62,724 nucleotides of DNA from an uncultured Bacteroidales bacterium. GTDB lineage: Bacteria; Bacteroidota; Bacteroidia; Bacteroidales; Paludibacteraceae. How positions within the stretch are numbered: position 1 is the stretch's first letter; every line of letters starts with the position of its first letter. The translations under genes and the position numbers were made by a program. The DNA is taken from assembly GCA_902798385.1 (NCBI GenBank), contig CADBWK010000010.1:1-62724 (forward strand). The letters run 5' to 3'. Under the pieces are notes generated by a model. It was not told the DNA's origin, did no database searches, and saw nothing but the letters and a program-made list of their open reading frames with translations. Of this stretch, positions 44,544 through 54,376 are shown in pieces.

Positions 44544-44750
44544 ATGTCCGTATTGATTATTATAGGGCTTGTGGGGGCAGCAATTTTGCTGCTTAGCGTA
44601 GGGGTGATCTTTCGCAAAGACCATACCTTCCGCTCCCAGCACATTCATCAGAATGCGCGCATGAAACAAGACCAGATACATTGCGCCAAGACGCTCGACA
44701 AAGAGGAACAGCGCAAATCAGAACGCAAAATTGATATTAACAAATTATAA
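44544..44750 (+). CDS. Small single-span membrane protein, 68 aa
   Basis: One N-terminal helix (VLIIIGLVGAAILLLSVGVIF) then a basic tail with FRSQHIHQNARMKQDQIHC and KTLDKEEQRKS. I recall similar small proteins in Bacteroides with the FRSQ-I-x-QN-x-RM pattern, function unknown. Start at 44544 is set by the promoter; the frame is open further upstream but inside the promoter. 2 bp before the Skp-like gene. Confidence 0.8.
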   Translation: MSVLIIIGLVGAAILLLSVGVIFRKDHTFRSQHIHQNARMKQDQIHCAKTLDKEEQRKSERKIDINKL

Positions 44751-44752
44751 TT

Positions 44753-45376
44753 ATGAACAAGATTAGTATTATCGTTGAATCCATTTTGGCAGCGGGTGTC
44801 GTTGCCTTGTTTATCCTTTTCTTTACGGTTAATCCATGGGCAAAGAAGGCCGGTGAGGCTGTAGAAGCTCAAGGCGAATTGCTGCCTATTGCTGTGGTTA
44901 ACACCGATTCGATCCTCCAGCATTACACCTTGGCGGTTGAGTCTTCGGACAAGCTCCAAGCGCAATATGAGGAGTCGATGGTTAAACTCGATACCAAAGC
45001 GAAAGCATTCCAGAAAGAGTACGAGACTTTCCAACAAGACGTGATCAATTTCCAAAAGAAAGTGGAAGCTGGTGCTTTCCTGAGCCGTGAGCGCGCAGAG
45101 AGCGAGCAAGCTCGTTTGCAGAAGAAAGAGCAACAGCTCATGGCTAAGCAGCAAGAGCTGGAGAACCTTCGTCAGCAGTTGAGTTCTGACTTTATGAATC
45201 AACAGGCTGCGTTGACCCAACAACTCCAGGATTCCGTTCAGGCATGCTTGCGCGACATGAACGCAGACGGTCATTATCACCTTATTCTCAACGACGCAGT
45301 GCTGCTCAACAAGACAGCCGGATACGATATCACAGACGAGGTAATTGAGGCGCTTAATGCACGTTACACGAAGTAA
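44753..45376 (+). CDS. OmpH/Skp-family protein
   Basis: 207 aa. An N-terminal membrane helix (VESILAAGVVALFILFFTV), IAVVNTDSILQHYTLA typical of Skp, then a long Gln/Glu/Lys coiled coil (about 60-155), then an ILNDAVLLNKTAGYDIT end that matches the Skp core. Skp chaperones outer-membrane proteins in the periplasm; the next gene encodes one. The helix may anchor it, as it lacks an obvious cleavage site. Confidence 0.85.
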   Translation: MNKISIIVESILAAGVVALFILFFTVNPWAKKAGEAVEAQGELLPIAVVNTDSILQHYTLAVESSDKLQAQYEESMVKLDTKAKAFQKEYETFQQDVINFQKKVEAGAFLSRERAESEQARLQKKEQQLMAKQQELENLRQQLSSDFMNQQAALTQQLQDSVQACLRDMNADGHYHLILNDAVLLNKTAGYDITDEVIEALNARYTK

Positions 45377-47081
45377 AATAGTCCTCCTCGCCCTGTGCTC
45401 TTTGCTCCTGGTTCCTTGTTCCCTTCGGGCGCAACGGATTCCGGAGATGATCGAGTACACGGAGATTTACGATTTTCTGGAGGAGCTGACGACCGACGGC
45501 GTTATCTATACGAACGCCGCCATCAAACCCTATACCCGCGACTATATAGCCGCACGGCTGATGGAGGCGCAGAGTAGGGATTCGTTGCTCAACAAACGCC
45601 AGAAGGAAGACCTGCAGTTCTATCTGCAGAACTATGCCCTTGAGTGCGACACGCTCCCGACGTATTACTCGTACGGACATCGTCATGTAACACAATGGAA
45701 GACCAACGTGTCTAACCTCAACTTGGCTGACCCGAGTTTGCATATTCTGACGAAGGACAAGATTTTCAAGATGCGTGTTCGCCCGATTCTCGGCATGGAT
45801 ATCAGTTACAACAAGCAAGGCCTGCTGATGCATCGTATCTATGGCGCCGAGATCCAGATGGACATCGCGCATCACGTCTCTATCTGGGGCTCGATACGCG
45901 ATAACTCGTGGTCGGGACAAGGCGTCGACGGTTCTCGTATCACGAAACCCGCTTACCTCAACAATCTTGCCGGCGTGCAATACAAAGAGGCGAGTTACGG
46001 TGGTGATTTCTCCGACTCGCGTGGCGGTATATCGCTCTATGCTTGGTGGGGATCCATCGGTGTCCAGCGCGAACGGATCACTTGGGGTGACGCGCAACAT
46101 TGCTCGAACATTCTCTCGGCTCACAACCCCGCCGTACCGATGTTTACCATTCAAATCACGCCCTGTAAGTGGTTCCAGTTCGACTATTTCCACGCATGGC
46201 TGCCGTCGAACGTGATCGACTCGACCTATTGGTACACCGAGCAACAAACAGCAACGGGGACCCAACGCGAGTACCGCCCTGCCAATAAGTTCATGGCGGC
46301 GAACATGTTCACTTTCATGCCGATCAAATATATTCAGTTCAGTATCGGTAACTCGATCGTTTATGCGGAGCGGAACGTGCAAGCGGCGTATTTCATTCCG
46401 ATTGCGTTCTACAAATCGCTCGACCACCTGCTGACCAAAGGTCTTGCGACGGAGAACCAGAACTCGCAGGCCTTTGCCACCATCACTGTTCGTCCAACCG
46501 ATCACTTACGGCTTTACGGCTCGTTCTTTATCGACGAGTTCAAACTCAGCCGAATGAAGAAATCCGACCCGCAGCACAACCTGTACTCCTATCTGGTCGG
46601 TTTCAACTGGAGCGGTTGGCCGGTTAGAGGTCTGGCGCTGCGCGGAGAGTTTGTACGCTCGAACATAGCGACCTATGAACACTCGATCAAGGTGCTCGAT
46701 TATACCTCGAACAGCTACCAGATGGGGCATTATATGGGCTCGAACTCGCAGAGTATATGGTTACAGATCAGTTACCGTCCCACACGCAGCTTGCGCTTGA
46801 CGCTGGATTATACGAATGACACCAAATACACGGCGTACGATTATATTCGCGGAGATATCGGCAAGATCATTTCGGAAACACCGTTCAAGAACGCTATTTG
46901 GCGAAACGACGAGATCAAGTTCCGCGCGGTATATGAGGTGTTCAACAACTGCTACGCGCATGTGGACGCCGCGTTCAATTATGCGCGGGCAAATGATCCG
47001 GCGGACTTGGCGAAGTACTCGCCTGTTTATCTGCAAGGAAAGAAACTGACTTTCTCTTGCGGACTCAGTTTTGGCTTTTAA
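45357..47081 (+). CDS. Outer-membrane beta-barrel protein, Wzi-like
   Basis: 574 aa from the ATG at 45357, which overlaps the Skp-like gene by 20 bp (an upstream TTG is less likely). Signal peptide SKIVLLALCSLLLVPCSLRA; the mature part alternates Tyr/Trp/Phe and polar residues, ends with aromatic Phe (LSFGF) as barrels do, and has the ITWGDAQHCSNILSAHNPAVP region seen in Wzi-like capsule proteins of Bacteroidota. The family call is tentative. It shares a unit with its likely chaperone. Confidence 0.7.
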   Translation: MHVTRSKIVLLALCSLLLVPCSLRAQRIPEMIEYTEIYDFLEELTTDGVIYTNAAIKPYTRDYIAARLMEAQSRDSLLNKRQKEDLQFYLQNYALECDTLPTYYSYGHRHVTQWKTNVSNLNLADPSLHILTKDKIFKMRVRPILGMDISYNKQGLLMHRIYGAEIQMDIAHHVSIWGSIRDNSWSGQGVDGSRITKPAYLNNLAGVQYKEASYGGDFSDSRGGISLYAWWGSIGVQRERITWGDAQHCSNILSAHNPAVPMFTIQITPCKWFQFDYFHAWLPSNVIDSTYWYTEQQTATGTQREYRPANKFMAANMFTFMPIKYIQFSIGNSIVYAERNVQAAYFIPIAFYKSLDHLLTKGLATENQNSQAFATITVRPTDHLRLYGSFFIDEFKLSRMKKSDPQHNLYSYLVGFNWSGWPVRGLALRGEFVRSNIATYEHSIKVLDYTSNSYQMGHYMGSNSQSIWLQISYRPTRSLRLTLDYTNDTKYTAYDYIRGDIGKIISETPFKNAIWRNDEIKFRAVYEVFNNCYAHVDAAFNYARANDPADLAKYSPVYLQGKKLTFSCGLSFGF

Positions 47082-47093
47082 AAAATCTACTAT

Positions 47094-48737
47094 ATGAAAA
47101 AAGAAATTCAATTCTCCCTTGTCTACCGTGACATGTGGCAGAGTAGCGGAAAGTACGTGCCGCGCAAAGACCAACTTGCAAAGATCGCACCTGTGATCAT
47201 CGACATGGGTTGCTTTGACCGTGTGGAGACCAACGGCGGTGCGTCAGAGCAAGTGAACCTCCTCTACGGTGAGAACCCGAACCAAGCCGTTCGTACGTTC
47301 TGCAAACCATTCAACGAGGCAGGTATCAAGACCCACATGCTCGATCGCGGACTCAACGCGTTGCGTATGAACCCCGTTCCGGCCGATGTACGTCAGTTGA
47401 TGTACAAAGTGAAGCACGCGCAGGGTACGGACATCACTCGTATCTTCTGCGGTCTGAACGATCCGCGTAATATCATTCCGTCCATCAAATGGGCGAAGAA
47501 AGCCGGCATGACCGCGCAGGCTACGATGTGTATCACCTACTCGAAAGTGCACACGGCTGAGTATTACATCAACCTTGCCGAACAACTCATCGAGGGCGGT
47601 GCACAAGAGATCTGTCTCAAAGACATGGCCGGTATCGGTCGTCCGCATATGTTGGGCGTGATCGTAGCAGCTATCAAAGCCAAACACCCGGATATCATCA
47701 TCCAATATCACGGACACTGTGGTCCGGGTTTCTCTGTGGCTTCGATGCTCGAAGTAGCGAAAGCCGGTTGTGATGTGCTCGATGTAGCCATGGAACCGCT
47801 CTCTTGGGGTAAGGTACACCCGGATGTGATCACGATCCAAGCCATGCTCCGTGATGCCGGTTTCCTTGTCAAAGACATCAATATGAAGGCATACATGGAG
47901 GCTCGTTCGCTTACACAGGAGTTCATCGATGACTTCCTCGGTTACTGGATAGATCCGAAGAACAGTCTGATGTCCTCGTTGCTCGTAGGTTGCGGTCTGC
48001 CCGGTGGTATGATGGGTTCGCTCATGGCCGATCTCAAAGGCATGCACGCCGCCATCAATGCCAACCTCAAGAAGAAAGGCGAGAAGGAACTCAGCGAAGA
48101 CGAGCTGCTCGTGCAACTCTTTGACGAGGTACAACGTATCTGGCCGATGCTCGGAACGCCGTGTCTTGTGACGCCGTTCAGCCAATATGTCAAGAACGCT
48201 GCGCTGATGAACCTCTTCAGCCGTTCTATGGGCGAGAAAGACTTCACGCGAATGGATCCTGCGATGTGGGGTATGATACTCGGTAAGTCCGGTAAACTGC
48301 CCGGTGAACTGGCTCCGGAGATCATCGAACTGGCCAAAGAGAAAGGCTTTGAGTTCTATACAGACGATCCGCAGAAACTCTATCCGGATGTACTGCCGCA
48401 GTATATCAAGGAGATGAAAGAACTCGGTTGGGATCGCGGACAGGACGATGAGGAACTCTTTGAGTTCGCTATGCACGATAAGCAATACCGCGAGTATAAG
48501 TCCGGTCTTGCCAAAGAGCAGTTCAATAAAGACCTCGCAGAGCGCCGTGCCAAAGCCGGTCAAGCTGCTGCTATTGCTGCTGCACCTGCCGCTAAACCCG
48601 CTGCCAAAGCAGAGGACGAAATGGCAGCTGTCGCTTATGCACTCCATCTCGCCGGCAAGAAACCCAAAGAGGGTATCATCGCGCTTCCGCGTATACACTC
48701 AACAGCTTGGAATCATAAACATTATACACTTAAATAA
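47094..48737 (+). CDS. oadA: Carboxyltransferase alpha subunit (oxaloacetate decarboxylase / pyruvate carboxylase subunit B type)
   Basis: 547 aa. The DRE-TIM-like barrel (about 5-290) has [11 protein letters not shown], the metal and substrate motifs CLKDMAG and YHGHCGPGF; a conserved PYC_OADA domain follows (300-490). There is no biotinyl domain: after an Ala/Pro/Lys linker ([19 protein letters not shown]) the protein ends with [16 protein letters not shown] and [13 protein letters not shown], a segment that recalls the ends of OadG/gamma subunits. Biotin carrier and membrane beta subunit are not in the window. Co-transcribed with serC. Confidence 0.88.
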   Translation: MKKEIQFSLVYRDMWQSSGKYVPRKDQLAKIAPVIIDMGCFDRVETNGGASEQVNLLYGENPNQAVRTFCKPFNEAGIKTHMLDRGLNALRMNPVPADVRQLMYKVKHAQGTDITRIFCGLNDPRNIIPSIKWAKKAGMTAQATMCITYSKVHTAEYYINLAEQLIEGGAQEICLKDMAGIGRPHMLGVIVAAIKAKHPDIIIQYHGHCGPGFSVASMLEVAKAGCDVLDVAMEPLSWGKVHPDVITIQAMLRDAGFLVKDINMKAYMEARSLTQEFIDDFLGYWIDPKNSLMSSLLVGCGLPGGMMGSLMADLKGMHAAINANLKKKGEKELSEDELLVQLFDEVQRIWPMLGTPCLVTPFSQYVKNAALMNLFSRSMGEKDFTRMDPAMWGMILGKSGKLPGELAPEIIELAKEKGFEFYTDDPQKLYPDVLPQYIKEMKELGWDRGQDDEELFEFAMHDKQYREYKSGLAKEQFNKDLAERRAKAGQAAAIAAAPAAKPAAKAEDEMAAVAYALHLAGKKPKEGIIALPRIHSTAWNHKHYTLK

Positions 48738-48739
48738 TC

Positions 48740-49819
48740 ATGAAGAAGTACAATTTCAATGCGGGTCCGAGTATTCTCCCGCAAGAAGTAATCAAACAAA
48801 CAGCTGACGCTGTTATTGAGTTCGAGGGACAAGGTCTTTCTATTTTGGAGATCTCCCACCGTGCCAAATACTTCCAACCCGTCATGGACGAGGCAGAAGC
48901 TTTGATGAAAGAACTTTTAAACATTCCGGAGGGTTACCGCGTACTCTTCCTCGGCGGCGGTGCAAGCCTGCAGTTCTGCATGGTTCCGTTCAATATGCTC
49001 GAGAAGAAAGCGGCCTACCTCAACACCGGTGTGTGGTCGAAGAAAGCACTCAAGGAAGCCAAAGGCTTCGGTGAGGCAGTCGAAGTAGCAGCCAGCACGG
49101 ATTCGATCCCGATGGATTTCGAGATCCCGCAGGATGCCGACTATTTCCACATCACCACCAACAACACCATCTTCGGTACCGAGATCAACGATGACAAACT
49201 CGCAGAGATCTACAAGAAAAAAGGCAATGTACCTTTGGTAGCCGATATGTCGTCCGACATCCTCAGCCGTCCGATCGACGTGAGCCAATACGATATCATC
49301 TACGGTGGAGCACAAAAGAACCTCGCGCCGGCCGGTGTGACCTTCGTGATCATCAAAGAGAGCTGCCTTGGTAAGGTTAGCCGTTATATCCCGACGATGC
49401 TCAACTACCAGACGCATATCGACAACGGTTCGATGTTCAATACGCCCCCTGTACTGCCCGTTTATACGGCAGTCCTCACGCTCCGTTGGCTCAAAGCTCA
49501 CGGTGGAGTAAAATGGATTGAGGAGCGTAACAAAGCGAAAGCAGACCTGCTCTATAAGTGCCTCGATGAGTCGAAACTCTTCATGCCGACTATCTCGAAG
49601 AAAGAGGATCGCAGCCGCATGAATATTTGCTTCGTCTTCAAACCCGAGTATGCTGAACTGCAAGATGACTTCTTCAAGTTCGCTACCGAGCGTGGTATGG
49701 TTGGAATCAAGGGTCACCGTCTCGTAGGCGGTTTCCGTGCTTCCTGCTACAATGCTATGGACCTCGAAGGCGTTCAAGCGCTGGTTGATTGCATTAAAGA
49801 ATATGAAAAATTACACTAA
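48740..49819 (+). CDS. serC: Phosphoserine aminotransferase
   Basis: PLP enzyme converting 3-phosphohydroxypyruvate to phosphoserine. [13 protein letters not shown] at the start, GGGASLQF for phosphate binding, and the PLP lysine in [12 protein letters not shown]. 359 aa. It begins 2 bp after oadA and is followed directly by serA, the preceding step of the same pathway. Confidence 0.96.
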   Translation: MKKYNFNAGPSILPQEVIKQTADAVIEFEGQGLSILEISHRAKYFQPVMDEAEALMKELLNIPEGYRVLFLGGGASLQFCMVPFNMLEKKAAYLNTGVWSKKALKEAKGFGEAVEVAASTDSIPMDFEIPQDADYFHITTNNTIFGTEINDDKLAEIYKKKGNVPLVADMSSDILSRPIDVSQYDIIYGGAQKNLAPAGVTFVIIKESCLGKVSRYIPTMLNYQTHIDNGSMFNTPPVLPVYTAVLTLRWLKAHGGVKWIEERNKAKADLLYKCLDESKLFMPTISKKEDRSRMNICFVFKPEYAELQDDFFKFATERGMVGIKGHRLVGGFRASCYNAMDLEGVQALVDCIKEYEKLH

Positions 49820-49820
49820 G

Positions 49821-50741
49821 ATGAAAGTATTAGTTGCAACAGAGAAACCGTTCGCGAAAGTAGCCGTTGACGGCATTCGTGAAGTGGTAGAGGGCGCAGG
49901 ATACGAACTGGCGCTGCTCGAGAAATATACGGACAAAGCCCAACTCTTGGAGGCTGTCGCAGACGCAGACGCACTCATTATCCGTTCGGATATTGTCGAT
50001 GCCGCTGTTCTGGACGCAGCCAAACAACTCAAGATCGTAGTGCGTGCCGGCGCAGGTTACGATAATATCGACCTCGAGGCTGCTACTGCCCACAAAGTAG
50101 TAGCAATGAACACACCGGGTCAGAACAGTAACGCAGTTGCCGAATTGGCACTTGGTCTGATGGTTTATGCCGTGCGTAACTTATACAACGGTACGTCGGG
50201 CACCGAACTCAAGGGCAAGAAACTCGGTATCCATGCCTTTGGTAATGTAGGTCGTAACGTGGCTCGCATCGCGCAGGGCTTCGGCATGGATGTCTATGCC
50301 TACGACGCTTATTGTCCGGATGAGGCGATGATCGCCGCTAACGTGAAGCCGCTGCATAGTGCAGAGGAGCTGTACAAGACTTGCGATGTCGTAAGTCTTC
50401 ATATCCCGGCCACCGCTGAGACCAAGAACAGCATCAACCACGATCTCGTAAACCTCATGCCGAAAGGCGGCATCCTCGTGAACACCGCGCGCAAAGAAGT
50501 CATTGATGAAGAAGGTCTGATCGCCCTGATGCAAGAACGTGCCGACCTCAAGTATATGACGGATATTATGCCGGTGGCTGATGCGAAGTTCCGTACACTC
50601 TTCGAGGGACGCTACTTCGCAACACCCAAGAAAATGGGCGCACAGACGGCAGAGGCCAATATCAATGCCGGAATTGCCGCTGCAAAACAGATCGTGGACT
50701 TCATCCAAAATGGCAATACACGCTTCCAGGTAAATAAATGA
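49821..50741 (+). CDS. serA: D-3-phosphoglycerate dehydrogenase, short form
   Basis: First step of serine synthesis, NAD-dependent. 306 aa from the ATG at 49821 (1 bp after serC); the longer frame upstream lies inside serC. RAGAGYDNIDL, the Rossmann motif LGIHAFGNVGRNVARIA, and VNTARKEVIDEEGL are seen. It has no ACT domain, so no serine feedback through that domain is expected. It overlaps the next gene by 4 bp. Confidence 0.95.
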   Translation: MKVLVATEKPFAKVAVDGIREVVEGAGYELALLEKYTDKAQLLEAVADADALIIRSDIVDAAVLDAAKQLKIVVRAGAGYDNIDLEAATAHKVVAMNTPGQNSNAVAELALGLMVYAVRNLYNGTSGTELKGKKLGIHAFGNVGRNVARIAQGFGMDVYAYDAYCPDEAMIAANVKPLHSAEELYKTCDVVSLHIPATAETKNSINHDLVNLMPKGGILVNTARKEVIDEEGLIALMQERADLKYMTDIMPVADAKFRTLFEGRYFATPKKMGAQTAEANINAGIAAAKQIVDFIQNGNTRFQVNK

Positions 50742-51985
50742 TCAAGCGATTATTGACCATAATACTGACGCTTTGTGCCGTTGTGTCCTACGCTGCCGAT
50801 GTAGTATGCGTAGGCGCAGCGACGCAGGTCGTTAACGGTCGTGATACGATCTTTGTGTTCCGGGATGAGATTCACCTGCGTTCTACGCGCGGGGCGGTCG
50901 ATTGGTTTACGGAGGACGGAAGACGGATAGCAGCTAACACCGATGAGATATACCCGGACGACGGCATCTATCGGGTAGGGAACAGTCGTTTTATTGCGGT
51001 GAAATACCAGGAACTCGACTCGCTCTCGATCGCTATCGAACCGACCTGCATGAGTACGATCCTGCATATCACCGGTGTCGATGATTTCTTATCGCGCGCG
51101 CACACGTATTCCTTATCTTATAATGCGCTCGCGTGGAATAACGATGCATGGACGGATTCCTTGGTCGAAGATAGCGGAATGTTGGCAGCAACGCTCTATC
51201 TGCCGCCTTTGTATGACTCCACCACCATCACGCTTTGCTACGACAATGCGATCCGCCGCAGTCTGGATTTACCCCTTACTTGCGTTACGGCGACCTTGCC
51301 GCCGGATAGCGTGAAGGCAGTGAATATGCATTTGGTGGCTTTGGCTACCGCACGAGACGCCAAGAACGAGTTAGACCGTCCATCGGAACAACAACTCACA
51401 GACGGCAACTCCTATAGCGGAACCTTGGAGGTGGCGTTCTATTCCAATCCGACTCCCGCAGCCCGTTATTACAAGTGGTCGATCTATAAATCGACCCAAC
51501 ATATCGTGACACGGCGCGATAAGGATATCCGCTATGTCTTCTCGGATCCCGGTTCCTATCGCGTGGTGGGTGCGGTTAATAACGAGTACTGCACCTGTGA
51601 CTCGATGGAGAAAATCATCAATATATCCGAGTCGTACCTGCGTGTGCCAAATGTGTTTACACCGAACGGAGACGGCAAGAACGATGAGTTCCGCGTAGCC
51701 TTCCGTTCTATCAAAGAGTTCCATTGTTGGGTGTATAACCGTTGGGGCAAACTGGTCTATGATTGGACTGATCCCGAGAAAGGATGGGATGGAACGATCA
51801 ACGGTAAACCCGCCGTAGAGGGCGCTTATTTCTATGTCATTCGGGCTTTGGGAACTGATGCTGCCAAGGATGCAGGATACATGTCCAAGATCTCGTATAA
51901 CAAGAAAAAGAACAAGTCCGACCAATCGATCATCGGCGTGTATCAACTATCCGGAGATATCAATTTACTAAGAGGAAAAAGGTAG
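50738..51985 (+). CDS. Exported protein with gliding-motility-type C-terminal domain (type B sorting domain)
   Basis: 415 aa. Signal peptide LLTIILTLCAVVSYA, a beta-rich middle with a PKD-like strand set (FSDPGSYRVVGAVNNEYC), and an end that matches the gliding C-terminal / type B CTD: VPNVFTPNGDGKNDEFRV, YNRWGKLVYDWTDPEKGWDG, AYFYVI. Such domains direct export through the type IX system and surface attachment. Overlaps serA by 4 bp. Confidence 0.88.
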   Translation: MIKRLLTIILTLCAVVSYAADVVCVGAATQVVNGRDTIFVFRDEIHLRSTRGAVDWFTEDGRRIAANTDEIYPDDGIYRVGNSRFIAVKYQELDSLSIAIEPTCMSTILHITGVDDFLSRAHTYSLSYNALAWNNDAWTDSLVEDSGMLAATLYLPPLYDSTTITLCYDNAIRRSLDLPLTCVTATLPPDSVKAVNMHLVALATARDAKNELDRPSEQQLTDGNSYSGTLEVAFYSNPTPAARYYKWSIYKSTQHIVTRRDKDIRYVFSDPGSYRVVGAVNNEYCTCDSMEKIINISESYLRVPNVFTPNGDGKNDEFRVAFRSIKEFHCWVYNRWGKLVYDWTDPEKGWDGTINGKPAVEGAYFYVIRALGTDAAKDAGYMSKISYNKKKNKSDQSIIGVYQLSGDINLLRGKR

Positions 51986-52016
51986 AATATAAATTATAAA
52001 TTTGAAATCATAAATG
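51986..52016 (+). repeat. Heptad array in the gap before the M3 peptidase
   Basis: aatata, aattata, aatttga, aatcata, then aatgcg: 7-bp period filling the 28-bp gap (4 x 7), with the ATG start codon in the final unit. Confidence 0.8.
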
Positions 52017-54161
52017 CGTAAATTCCTAACTATGGCTTTAGCCACTACTGTACTGGCAGCGACGGCTGCTACGAATCCGTTCTTTGACTACAAGAACTGG
52101 AAAACGCCGCACGGCACGTATCCGTTTAATGAGATCCATGCGGAGCATTACATGCCGGCTTTTGAAGAGGCAATGAAGCAAGGATTGCAGGAGATCGACG
52201 ATATCGTTGCTAATCCTGCTGCTCCGACTTTTGCCAACACGATCGAGGCCTACGAGAAATCCGGCGAGATGCTCTCTATCGTGGCAGGTTGTTTTTTTAA
52301 CCTCACGAGCGCGGAGACCAACGACACGCTCCAACAGATCGAGATGGAGTTGAGCCCAAAGCTCTCCGAGTACTCATCGACCATTCGTCTGAACGAAGGA
52401 CTCTTCCAACGTATCAAAGCGGTTTATGAGCAGCGTGACAAACTCAAACTGAACAAAGCGCAGTACAAACTGCTTGAGGATATCTATGAGTCGTTTGCCA
52501 ATAACGGCGCGAACCTCAATCCGGAAGAGAAAGAGCAGTACCGTCAACTGACCGCCAAACTGAGCCAACTGACCCTCCAATACGGTCAGAACGTGCTCAA
52601 AGCTACGAACGCTTGGTCGATGCTCATTACCGATGAAGCACTCTTAGCCGGTCTGAATGACGACACCAAGTCCGTTTTGCGTACCAACGCAGAGAAGAAA
52701 GGACTCGACGGATGGTTGCTCAACCTCAAGCCGACCACCACGATCCCCGTGATGATGGATCTGGATAATCGCGATATCCGTCGTGAGTTATACATGGCAA
52801 ACGCCGGTAAGTGCGTAGGCGGTGAGTTCGATAACACCGGTCTCATCGTGGAGATCGTCAATACCCGTTTGGCTCTTGCCAAGCTCTTTGGTAAAAAGAC
52901 CTATGCCGAGAAATCGCTCCATAAGACCATGGCAGAGACCCCGGAGAACGTGTATCGCCTCTTGGATCAACTGCGTGACGCTTATATGCCCGCTGCCAAA
53001 GCAGAAGTTCAGGAAGTAGAGGAGTATGCCAAGGCACACGGTTTCTATGCTGAACATATCCAACCTTGGGACTTCAGTTACTACAGTAAGAAACTGAAAA
53101 AAGAGAAATTCGATATCTCGGACGATGACTTGAAGCCGTATTTCGAGCTCGAGCGCGTCAAGAAAGGTGTCTTTGGCCTCGCAGAGAAACTCTATGGTAT
53201 CAAGTTCAAAGAGAATAAGAACATTCAGGTTTATCATCCCGAAGTAACGGCTTATGAGGTCTTTGACGAGAAAGGTAAGTTCCTCGCCGTTTACTATGCA
53301 GACTTCCATCCGCGGGATGGTAAGCGCGGCGGAGCTTGGATGAATGATTTCCAACCGCAGTATATCGAGCACGGCAAAGATCATCGCCCGCATATTGTGA
53401 ACGTCATGAACTTTACCAGACCCACCGCAGACAAACCGGCTCTCTTTACCTATAATGAGGTACGCACTTTCCTGCATGAGTTCGGTCATGGTTTGCATGG
53501 TATGCTGACGCGCTGCCAATACGCTTCGCAGAGCGGAACGAACGTGCCTCGTGACTTTGTAGAACTGCCCTCGCAGTTCAATGAGAACTTCATCGATGAG
53601 AAAGAGTTCCTCGATACCTTCGCTAAGCATTATGAGACCGGTGAGGCACTGCCGCAGGAGTTGCTCGATAAGATGCACGCATCGCAGACCTTCATGGCTG
53701 CATATGCCTGCGCACGTCAGCTCAGTTTCGGTTATCTCGATATGACCTGGCATACCTTGGAGCAACCGTTTGAGGTGAACGAGACCATCGGTACCTTAGA
53801 GTCTGTCGTTCGTTTCAGCGACAAGGCGATGGAGCAGGTACAAGTGCTCCCGAACGTTCCGGGTACGCAGATGTGTTGCGCGTTCACACATATCTTCAGT
53901 GGCGGTTACGCTGCAGGCTACTACAGCTATAAGTGGTCGGAATTGCTTGATGCAGACGCGTTCTCCGTCTTCAAAGCCGCACAACAGAAGAAGAATGGCA
54001 CGATCTTCGATAAGAAAGCAGCCAAACGTTTCCGTGAGAATATCCTGGAGAAGGGTGGTACGGAGAAAGCGATGGATCTGTATGTTCGTTTCCGCGGAGG
54101 CGAACCGACCATCAATGCGCTCCTCGAAAGAGACGGTATCAAAGCACAGGAGATCAAATAG
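52014..54161 (+). CDS. dcp: M3-family zinc peptidase, dipeptidyl carboxypeptidase-like
   Basis: 715 aa with a signal peptide (KFLTMALATTVLAATAA), so periplasmic or secreted. Zinc site FLHEFGHGLHGML (HExxH) with a downstream Glu in SQFNENF, and the M3 end FSGGYAAGYYSYKWSELLDAD. It degrades oligopeptides. Last gene of the rightward unit; a bidirectional terminator follows. Confidence 0.93.
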   Translation: MRKFLTMALATTVLAATAATNPFFDYKNWKTPHGTYPFNEIHAEHYMPAFEEAMKQGLQEIDDIVANPAAPTFANTIEAYEKSGEMLSIVAGCFFNLTSAETNDTLQQIEMELSPKLSEYSSTIRLNEGLFQRIKAVYEQRDKLKLNKAQYKLLEDIYESFANNGANLNPEEKEQYRQLTAKLSQLTLQYGQNVLKATNAWSMLITDEALLAGLNDDTKSVLRTNAEKKGLDGWLLNLKPTTTIPVMMDLDNRDIRRELYMANAGKCVGGEFDNTGLIVEIVNTRLALAKLFGKKTYAEKSLHKTMAETPENVYRLLDQLRDAYMPAAKAEVQEVEEYAKAHGFYAEHIQPWDFSYYSKKLKKEKFDISDDDLKPYFELERVKKGVFGLAEKLYGIKFKENKNIQVYHPEVTAYEVFDEKGKFLAVYYADFHPRDGKRGGAWMNDFQPQYIEHGKDHRPHIVNVMNFTRPTADKPALFTYNEVRTFLHEFGHGLHGMLTRCQYASQSGTNVPRDFVELPSQFNENFIDEKEFLDTFAKHYETGEALPQELLDKMHASQTFMAAYACARQLSFGYLDMTWHTLEQPFEVNETIGTLESVVRFSDKAMEQVQVLPNVPGTQMCCAFTHIFSGGYAAGYYSYKWSELLDADAFSVFKAAQQKKNGTIFDKKAAKRFRENILEKGGTEKAMDLYVRFRGGEPTINALLERDGIKAQEIK

Positions 54162-54182
54162 GATCCTATTCCTAGTCAAAGC

Positions 54183-54215
54183 AAATCCCGCCACTCGGAA
54201 GAGTAGGCGGGATTT
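54183..54215. terminator. Bidirectional intrinsic terminator
   Basis: Perfect stem AAATCCCGCC/GGCGGGATTT (54183-54192 with 54106+100-54215), with an inner ACTC/GAGT pair and loop GGAA. It serves the M3 gene on the plus strand and the candidate RNA on the minus strand. Confidence 0.85.
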
Positions 54216-54372
54216 ATTGTAGTTAAGATGTCAGTTTAATACCATACTTTCTTTTAGAAAGCGAAAACAGTCGTCGTCGCGACGCCTGTTTTTCTAAGGT
54301 ATTAGTCTGTTTATTTAAGGTACAAAAAAGATTGGTCTTTTTTAGTTGGATTAAGAACATTTTCTTAAATCC
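54183..54372 (-). ncRNA. Candidate structured non-coding RNA, about 190 nt
   Basis: A strong promoter (54408-54377) leads to a transcript from about 54372 to the terminator at 54183. Folding by eye gives: hairpin 1, 54348-54357 with 54362-54372 (10 bp, one bulge, loop of 4); hairpin 2, 54324-54331 with 54336-54343 (8 bp perfect, loop of 4); a long rod, 54232-54243 with 54298-54309, 54254-54260 with 54291-54297, 54266-54270 with 54286-54290 and 54272-54276 with 54280-54284; then the terminator. A 45-codon frame (ATG at 54360) starts in the loop of hairpin 1 but its basic product is not convincing. No known class was recognised. Confidence 0.6.
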
Positions 54373-54376
54373 GGTG

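Noticed and set aside
44385-44681. N-terminal extension of the LRR protein
   Set aside because: The extension crosses both divergent promoters; the ATG at 44384 gives a proper signal peptide.
45354-46505. Long open frame (383 codons) on the minus strand opposite the Wzi-like gene
   Set aside because: The sense gene has a signal peptide, barrel features and operon spacing; the antisense translation is His/Arg-rich with no recognisable domain.
47244-48698. Open frame of 484 codons antisense to the carboxyltransferase
   Set aside because: It mirrors the codon bias of a highly conserved gene on the plus strand; no promoter or domain.
54183-54372. 6S RNA
   Set aside because: Length fits, but the ends do not pair and there is no single long rod closing the molecule; left as an unassigned candidate.
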